From NCBI GenBank assembly GCA_030696465.1, contig JAUYSE010000020.1:1-9110 (forward strand): a stretch of 9,110 bases of DNA, given 5' to 3'. The position numbers were made by a program, and so were the translations under genes. The notes beneath the pieces are model-generated. The model searched no databases. It was not told the origin of the DNA and saw only the letters and a list, made by a program, of their open reading frames with translations. This document shows, piece after piece, positions 4,860-9,110 of the stretch. The stretch's first letter is position 1; each line of letters begins with the position of its first letter. The stretch comes from Legionellaceae bacterium (GTDB taxonomy: Bacteria > Pseudomonadota > Gammaproteobacteria > Legionellales > Legionellaceae).

Positions 4860-7380
4860 ATTGTCGAAATGGATCTACATATCCCGGAATAAAAGTCTGT
4901 AATGCTCGCCCGGCATCTGAGCTTCCTACAGATCCGAGACCTTTCAATAATAATTGCACATACACATTATTGTTATATTGCGGCGCGCCTCCGTTATCTA
5001 AACTCTGAAAAGTCTGTCCACCCATGAGTCTAAACGCCCAACAACAACTGTCATATTGTAAACCTAATAATGATAGCATACTATAGCCTTTGCTTATATT
5101 ATACCCATAAGCCCCTACTGCACTCCAGCGTTCTGTGAGTGGCGTGGCCACCGAAGCCGAAGCTTGATGTAAAGGCTGAGGGTCTCCCACTTGAGTAATA
5201 TCTCCATTCACCAAATACGTATAGCCAAAATTTAATACCGTATTGAGTTTTGGCTGATAGCGTAAATTCAATTGTGTATTATTCGTTTTTCTGGTTGACG
5301 GATCCCACACATAGTCGGCGGTAGTGTCCCAATGACCATTGATATGATAACTCAACCTGGACGCCACCGGAGAGTACCCATAGGTCGGTGATAAATATCC
5401 TAGCGTCAGTGGGTTGTCAACACAAGCACCATAAGGATTGTAACATATACCCACTAATCGATCAGCGAAATATCGAATTTGTCCGACTGTCAATAATAAA
5501 CGTTCTTCACCAGTATCACTACTCAACAAACGAGAAGTCAACGCATAGGCGAGTTGATTCGCATCTCCCGTGCGATCAAAGCCTGAAAAGCGATTGTTCC
5601 GGAATAATTGATCCGTTGTAAAAATCATATACCCAGAATCAAATACTGGAAATGGCGTTTGATCCAGATAGGGAACCCGCAAATAATATAAATGTGGCTC
5701 TAGTGTTTGGTGAAAATCATGATGCATGAATGAAAAAAATCTATCAAAATAAACTCCGGAATCGACACTTAAACGGGAGAGATTCAGCGACATTGCATCA
5801 GCAGGTAAGTTTCCGGGTTGCATTTGTAAGTAATATTGGCTTCCGACCCATTCTGCGGCAGGCGTAATATAGCCATATGGCGCTTCTAAAGGAATCGACC
5901 ATACAGGGTTTGCATATAAGCGTTGTGCATCCATATTACCACTCAATCGCGTGGGCCAATGGAAATTATCCGCCACGCCTAACATATTCAAACGGCTATG
6001 TCCGGGAAGTTGATTATAATACCCTTGCGCCGTAAAATGCGGTAATCGCTGATACACATCGGAAACCGGTGTTTCATCTACGGGATGTAAAGTTTGAAAT
6101 CCTTGTGCAAGGCCGCTCACCGCCCAGTGCGGATCATGATAGTTTATTTGTACACTACGTTCTAGTTGGCGCTCAGTCACGACCGCTAAATTAGAACTAA
6201 AATCTTGTAAATAATAATCATCTGAAACCGCATGGGTAATAACGGCCATATCCCATGACGGCCCCCAAAACGCACGATGCCCCCAATTCAGCGACCAACG
6301 ATCAGTTGATTTCCCCTCCAGCCGTGGATATTTTGCCTTCTTTTGCTGTAAAAAATTAGAATACGCACTATCATGCGATAAAATATGTCCTGTAAAAACA
6401 CCTCTACTTCGAGGGGTTAAATAACGAAATTCTGAATCGAGCATCACCCCTCGACGGCTATACCAATGCGGCGCAAGAGTCGCATCATAATTGGGTGCTA
6501 AATTCAAATAATAGGGTAATGAAAACTCAAAGCCACCGACATTCGAATAGCCTTTTATCGGCAACAAAAAACCAGATCTACGTCGACTAGAGGTAGGGAA
6601 ACTTAAATAAGGGACATACATGATGGGGATGTCTTTCACCCGAATGGTTGCATGTTTGGCCGTGCCGGTTTCTGTCGCGTGGTCTAAATATAAGGAGTCT
6701 GCATTAATCTGCCATGCATTATCTTGCGGAGCACAATAAGTGTATGTCGCCTGTTTTAAGTAAGTGTCTTTATTTGGGAGGCGTTTCATATAAGAGGTTC
6801 TCCCCCAGGCTGGTAATAATGCACCATACTGTGGATGCGCGCTTGAAAAACGATACACCGCTTGCCAAATTTCGCCTGAAGACTCCGTGGGACGCATTAC
6901 TGCGTGACGCGCCACAATGCGCCAATTGGGCGACTCATCGATGAGTCCCTGCGTAAACTCAATTTTAGTGATTTTTCCTTGGGAGCCTTCGCGATACACA
7001 TAAGCGACTGGTGCACTAATAACTTGATCCGCTTGTTGAATTTCTACTTGTCCTGAAACAACGGATTTTCCTGCTTGCGCCAAAGACACTTGCTGCGCCT
7101 TTAGAGAAACCCAGTCTTCCCCTGGTAGCGGCGGCAAGGGGTGCCCCACATAACTGCCTTGGCAAATACCACCACCTGGCTGCCAGCCTAAGCATTGCGC
7201 TACCGCTTCGCGTGTTTTTGCGTCAGGTGTATGCGGCCAAGCATACACACACGCGTATAGGGGCTCTGGCGCACTCTGCGCGCTTGGGTCTACTTCAGCT
7301 GCCATTACGGAAGAGAAATGGCCTCCCCAGCATAGGCAAGTTGCAATGATAAACCAGCATTTGCGAAATACTATACCCAC
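4858..7380 (-). CDS. lptD: LPS-assembly outer-membrane protein LptD
   Basis: An 840-residue outer-membrane beta-barrel that, with LptE, inserts lipopolysaccharide into the outer leaflet. Residues 1-28 are a signal peptide ending VMAA. The periplasmic LptA-like jellyroll spans about 90-250, and the barrel the rest, with RRRSGFLLP (267-274), FEFSLPYY (284-291), YDATLAPHW (298-306), EPHLYYLRVPY (561-571) and FDRTGDANQ (601-609) matching the family. Cys216 corresponds to E. coli Cys173, and Cys779-Cys780 to the C-terminal Cys724-Cys725. Upstream cysteines are Cys44, Cys63 and Cys73; an extra pair, Cys646 and Cys653, lies in the C-terminal barrel half. The start is a GTG at 7380: AGGA is only 2 nt away and no other ordinary start occurs before Met26 at the signal cleavage region, so the start is less certain than the gene. 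It heads the operon containing surA and dsbB. Confidence 0.97.
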   Translation of the reverse strand: MGIVFRKCWFIIATCLCWGGHFSSVMAAEVDPSAQSAPEPLYACVYAWPHTPDAKTREAVAQCLGWQPGGGICQGSYVGHPLPPLPGEDWVSLKAQQVSLAQAGKSVVSGQVEIQQADQVISAPVAYVYREGSQGKITKIEFTQGLIDESPNWRIVARHAVMRPTESSGEIWQAVYRFSSAHPQYGALLPAWGRTSYMKRLPNKDTYLKQATYTYCAPQDNAWQINADSLYLDHATETGTAKHATIRVKDIPIMYVPYLSFPTSSRRRSGFLLPIKGYSNVGGFEFSLPYYLNLAPNYDATLAPHWYSRRGVMLDSEFRYLTPRSRGVFTGHILSHDSAYSNFLQQKKAKYPRLEGKSTDRWSLNWGHRAFWGPSWDMAVITHAVSDDYYLQDFSSNLAVVTERQLERSVQINYHDPHWAVSGLAQGFQTLHPVDETPVSDVYQRLPHFTAQGYYNQLPGHSRLNMLGVADNFHWPTRLSGNMDAQRLYANPVWSIPLEAPYGYITPAAEWVGSQYYLQMQPGNLPADAMSLNLSRLSVDSGVYFDRFFSFMHHDFHQTLEPHLYYLRVPYLDQTPFPVFDSGYMIFTTDQLFRNNRFSGFDRTGDANQLAYALTSRLLSSDTGEERLLLTVGQIRYFADRLVGICYNPYGACVDNPLTLGYLSPTYGYSPVASRLSYHINGHWDTTADYVWDPSTRKTNNTQLNLRYQPKLNTVLNFGYTYLVNGDITQVGDPQPLHQASASVATPLTERWSAVGAYGYNISKGYSMLSLLGLQYDSCCWAFRLMGGQTFQSLDNGGAPQYNNNVYVQLLLKGLGSVGSSDAGRALQTFIPGYVDPFRQ

Positions 7381-7431
7381 AATCCTAAAAATACCTTATT
7401 ATTGCAATAAATTAAGGCTCGGAAGTATAAC
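7381..7431. promoter_or_regulatory. Divergent lptD/amgK intergenic region
   Basis: This 51-bp A/T-rich gap must serve two opposing genes, so their promoters probably overlap each other or the coding ends. On the minus strand TATACT (7429-7424) is a reasonable -10 for lptD, giving a leader of about 37 nt, but no good -35 is visible at 16-18 bp. On the plus strand TATAAC (7426-7431) touches the amgK ATG and is too close to be its promoter. The amgK ribosome-binding site GGAAG is at 7421-7425, 6 nt before its ATG. Confidence 0.4.
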
Positions 7432-8454
7432 ATGCACCATAGGCAAAACATACTACAGCAATGGCTAAAAAACACCCTTGGCACCTATACGATTATATCT
7501 CTCACTGGTGACGCGAGTTTTCGGCAATATTTTCGCGTACAGAGTGACACAAAATCTTATATTCTTATGGATGCTCCCCCTGAAAAAGAAACGCTCGATC
7601 CTTTTATTTTTATCGCGCAACTATTTCAAGATCATCGCATTGCAGCACCAAAAATCTATGCCACAAATGCAGAACATGGTTTTCTTTTACTGGAAGACTT
7701 TGGGGATACACTCTTACTGGATACCGTATCCCAATACAGTCCAGATAAATATTATCACCAAGCCTTGAACTTATTGCAGCAAATTCAAGATATTCCACCT
7801 GCGCAGTATGCGCATTTGCCTCTTTTTAATGTGACGTTCATGCAACAAGAGTGTCACCTATTAGAACAGTGGTTATGTCCCTATCTACAGCTCTCTTTAC
7901 CAACACGTGGCACACAACTTTTACACCAGGGGATAAGCAATCTTGTCGAGGAAATAGCCCAACAACCTCAAACCATTATTCATCGTGATTACCATTCGCG
8001 TAATCTTATGATTGTCCCGGCAAATGATAGCACCTTGATGCCTTCTTTGGGTGTTCTAGATTTTCAAGATGCGATGATAGGCCCATGCACGTATGATGCG
8101 GTTTCTTTACTCAAAGATTGTTATATTGTTTGGCCCCCCGCTAAAATAGAACGTTGGCTTCGTTATTATTATGAGCGTAGCGGTAGCAAGCTTTCGTGGG
8201 ATGCCTTCGTGTATTATTTTCATCTTAGCGGCTTACAACGGCACATCAAAGTATTGGGCATTTTCTCGCGACTCTATTTACGTGATCAGAAATCTCGGTA
8301 TCTCGATGATTTACCGCGGGTACATGCGTATGTCATGCAAGTATTACCGCTGTTTAAATCACTGCAGCCCTTACATCTTTTTTTCGAGGAATATATCCCA
8401 TGCATACCGCTTTCATCCTCTGTGCGGGTCGGGGAGAGCGTTTACGCCCCCTAA
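7432..8454 (+). CDS. amgK: N-acetylmuramate/N-acetylglucosamine anomeric kinase
   Basis: A 340-residue protein of the aminoglycoside phosphotransferase (APH) fold. The match is to AmgK, which phosphorylates MurNAc at the anomeric carbon in cell-wall recycling, not to drug-modifying enzymes. Seen features: TGDASFRQYFR (25-35) resembling the SSDASFRRYFR start of Pseudomonas AmgK; MDAPPEKE (46-53); FLLLEDFGD (84-92); catalytic loop IIHRDYHSRNLM (182-193) with Asp186 and Asn191; metal-binding LDFQDAMIGPCTYDAVSLLKD (209 on, Asp210); and GLQRHIKVLGIFSRL (267-281). The ATG at 7432 has GGAAG 6 nt upstream. Its 3' end overlaps murU by 55 nt, so the last 18 residues are read out of frame with the MurU nucleotide-binding loop. 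The pair beside lptD is a familiar gammaproteobacterial arrangement. The functional call rests on similarity recalled by eye plus murU next door. Confidence 0.92.
   Translation: MHHRQNILQQWLKNTLGTYTIISLTGDASFRQYFRVQSDTKSYILMDAPPEKETLDPFIFIAQLFQDHRIAAPKIYATNAEHGFLLLEDFGDTLLLDTVSQYSPDKYYHQALNLLQQIQDIPPAQYAHLPLFNVTFMQQECHLLEQWLCPYLQLSLPTRGTQLLHQGISNLVEEIAQQPQTIIHRDYHSRNLMIVPANDSTLMPSLGVLDFQDAMIGPCTYDAVSLLKDCYIVWPPAKIERWLRYYYERSGSKLSWDAFVYYFHLSGLQRHIKVLGIFSRLYLRDQKSRYLDDLPRVHAYVMQVLPLFKSLQPLHLFFEEYIPCIPLSSSVRVGESVYAP
8386..8390 (+). promoter_or_regulatory. murU ribosome-binding site inside amgK
   Basis: GAGGA lies 9 nt before the ATG at 8400 and within the amgK reading frame. It supports that ATG as the murU start even though it creates a 55-nt overlap; the protein then begins right at the sugar nucleotidyltransferase signature. 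Confidence 0.7.
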
Positions 8455-9068
8455 CCGATTATTGCCCGAAACCCATGTGCATGGTCCAACAAAAACCCTT
8501 GTTGCAACATCACATTGAGCGTTTGGCTGCGCATAATTTTCAGCATGTCGTCATCAATCATGCCTATTTAGGGCATCACATTCGGCGCTATTTTGGAAAC
8601 GGTCGAGCATTTGGTATTGATATTAGTTATTCTCCCGAGCCACCCGGTGGTTTAGAAACAGCCGGTGGAATAGTGCAAGCACTGCCTTTGCTCGGAAAAG
8701 ATCCCTTTATGGTGATTAACGGTGATATTTTTACGGATTACCCCTATCAGCCTCACGCACTGGATGCCCCTCTTGGTGGACATCTGATATTAATCAAACA
8801 ACAGTATGCGCATGCAGATTTCGGGCTAGATCCCGCAGGGAAAATTTGCAGACAAGATGCACAATATACGTTTGCAGGGATTGCCTACTATCGTCCAGAA
8901 CTCTTCAACACTTGCCGTATTGGAAGATATAGTCTTGCACCCTGTCTACGTGAATGGGCGGATATAGGACAGTTCTCTGGTAGTCTGTATGAGGGCTTCT
9001 GGACGGATATCGGCAGTCCGGGTTTACAGGTTATGCCGATGAGAAAGGTCAGTGTTCATATCAAATAA
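8400..9068 (+). CDS. murU: N-acetylmuramate alpha-1-phosphate uridylyltransferase
   Basis: A 222-residue cytoplasmic nucleotidyltransferase that should convert MurNAc-1-phosphate and UTP to UDP-MurNAc, the step after AmgK. Visible motifs are the nucleotide-binding loop ILCAGRGERLRPLTD (6-20), PKP (23-25), INHAYLG (52-58), LETAGGIVQALPLL (85-98), INGDIFTD (106-113) with a metal-binding Asp, FAGIAYY (158-164) and FWTDIGS (200-206). Length agrees with Pseudomonas MurU (about 223). The first Ala of the usual AAG is Cys8, a mild substitution. Residues after GS206 do not resemble the usual PERL continuation but the protein ends at the expected length, so I treat it as intact. A glucose-1-phosphate thymidylyltransferase-like role is a remote alternative; the amgK overlap argues against it. 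A dispersed repeat starts 13 nt after the stop. Confidence 0.93.
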   Translation: MHTAFILCAGRGERLRPLTDYCPKPMCMVQQKPLLQHHIERLAAHNFQHVVINHAYLGHHIRRYFGNGRAFGIDISYSPEPPGGLETAGGIVQALPLLGKDPFMVINGDIFTDYPYQPHALDAPLGGHLILIKQQYAHADFGLDPAGKICRQDAQYTFAGIAYYRPELFNTCRIGRYSLAPCLREWADIGQFSGSLYEGFWTDIGSPGLQVMPMRKVSVHIK

Positions 9069-9081
9069 ATAGCGACTTAAC

Positions 9082-9110
9082 TGCTCCGCTTCCTCACGGT
9101 CGCGGCTCGG
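9082..9110 (+). repeat. Dispersed 29-bp repeat, copy D (window right edge)
   Basis: The copy begins TGCTCCGCTTCC and ends GTCGCGGCTCGG, in the same orientation as copy A at 1-29. It starts 13 nt after the murU stop and runs exactly to the window edge, so its true right end is unknown. Together with copy A it forms 9.1-kb-spaced direct repeats that bound the whole window. Confidence 0.85.

Noticed and set aside
7416..7423. GGCTCGGA in the lptD/amgK gap as another repeat copy
   Set aside because: Only eight bases match the end of the element and nothing on either side does; chance is enough.
7402..7431. TTGCAA and TATAAC as an amgK promoter
   Set aside because: Spacing is 18 bp but the -10 would touch the start codon, so the transcript would begin inside the gene.
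7432..8454. Aminoglycoside resistance kinase
   Set aside because: The fold is shared, but the motifs match AmgK and murU follows directly, so cell-wall recycling is the better reading.
8171..8518. 115-codon frame spanning amgK and murU
   Set aside because: It overlaps two genes with clear catalytic motifs in other frames and shows no domain of its own.
9018..9068. Frameshift near the murU 3' end
   Set aside because: The tail is unusual but total length equals the family length, and neither alternative frame restores a recognisable C-terminus.

Overview
The window looks like an ordinary chromosomal stretch from a gammaproteobacterium, GC roughly in the mid-40s by eye. The lptD-surA-pdxA order with a divergent amgK-murU pair is a classic gammaproteobacterial arrangement. 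The LptD N-terminus (CLGW followed by a second Cys) and the overall gene style suggest a Legionella/Coxiella-like lineage; that placement is inference from remembered family features, not a search.

Layout. Seven genes run leftward from 7380 to 13 as one tightly packed probable operon: lptD, surA, pdxA, folA, a cytochrome c5-type gene, dsbB and tgt. Most junctions overlap or nearly touch; the only real gap is 135 bp between surA and pdxA. From 7432 rightward run amgK and murU, which overlap by 55 bp. The divergent lptD/amgK promoter region is only 51 bp. No gene-free stretch exceeds 300 bp, and I see no tRNA, rRNA, CRISPR array, transposase or phage gene.

Function. LptD is the outer-membrane LPS translocon; SurA is the periplasmic chaperone that helps fold it; DsbB supports the oxidation that LptD disulfides need. 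PdxA (vitamin B6) and FolA (folate) are cofactor enzymes. The cytochrome is a small exported electron carrier, and Tgt modifies tRNA wobble guanine. AmgK and MurU are consecutive steps of the MurNAc recycling route that bypasses de novo UDP-MurNAc synthesis.

Most notable. (1) A 29-bp dispersed repeat sits at both ends of the window and in the surA-pdxA gap, always at a gene 3' end; one copy supplies the stop codon and last residues of tgt, and the copy in the gap is paired with an inverted fragment as a hairpin. (2) The cytochrome gene is bracketed exactly by two near-identical 23-nt direct repeats spanning stop codon, ribosome-binding site and start codon. (3) FolA lacks the normally conserved active-site Trp (Cys instead) and the conserved Ala in strand A (Ile instead). 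(4) Tgt departs from the usual bacterial sequence around its base-binding pocket. I found no clear new multi-gene system.
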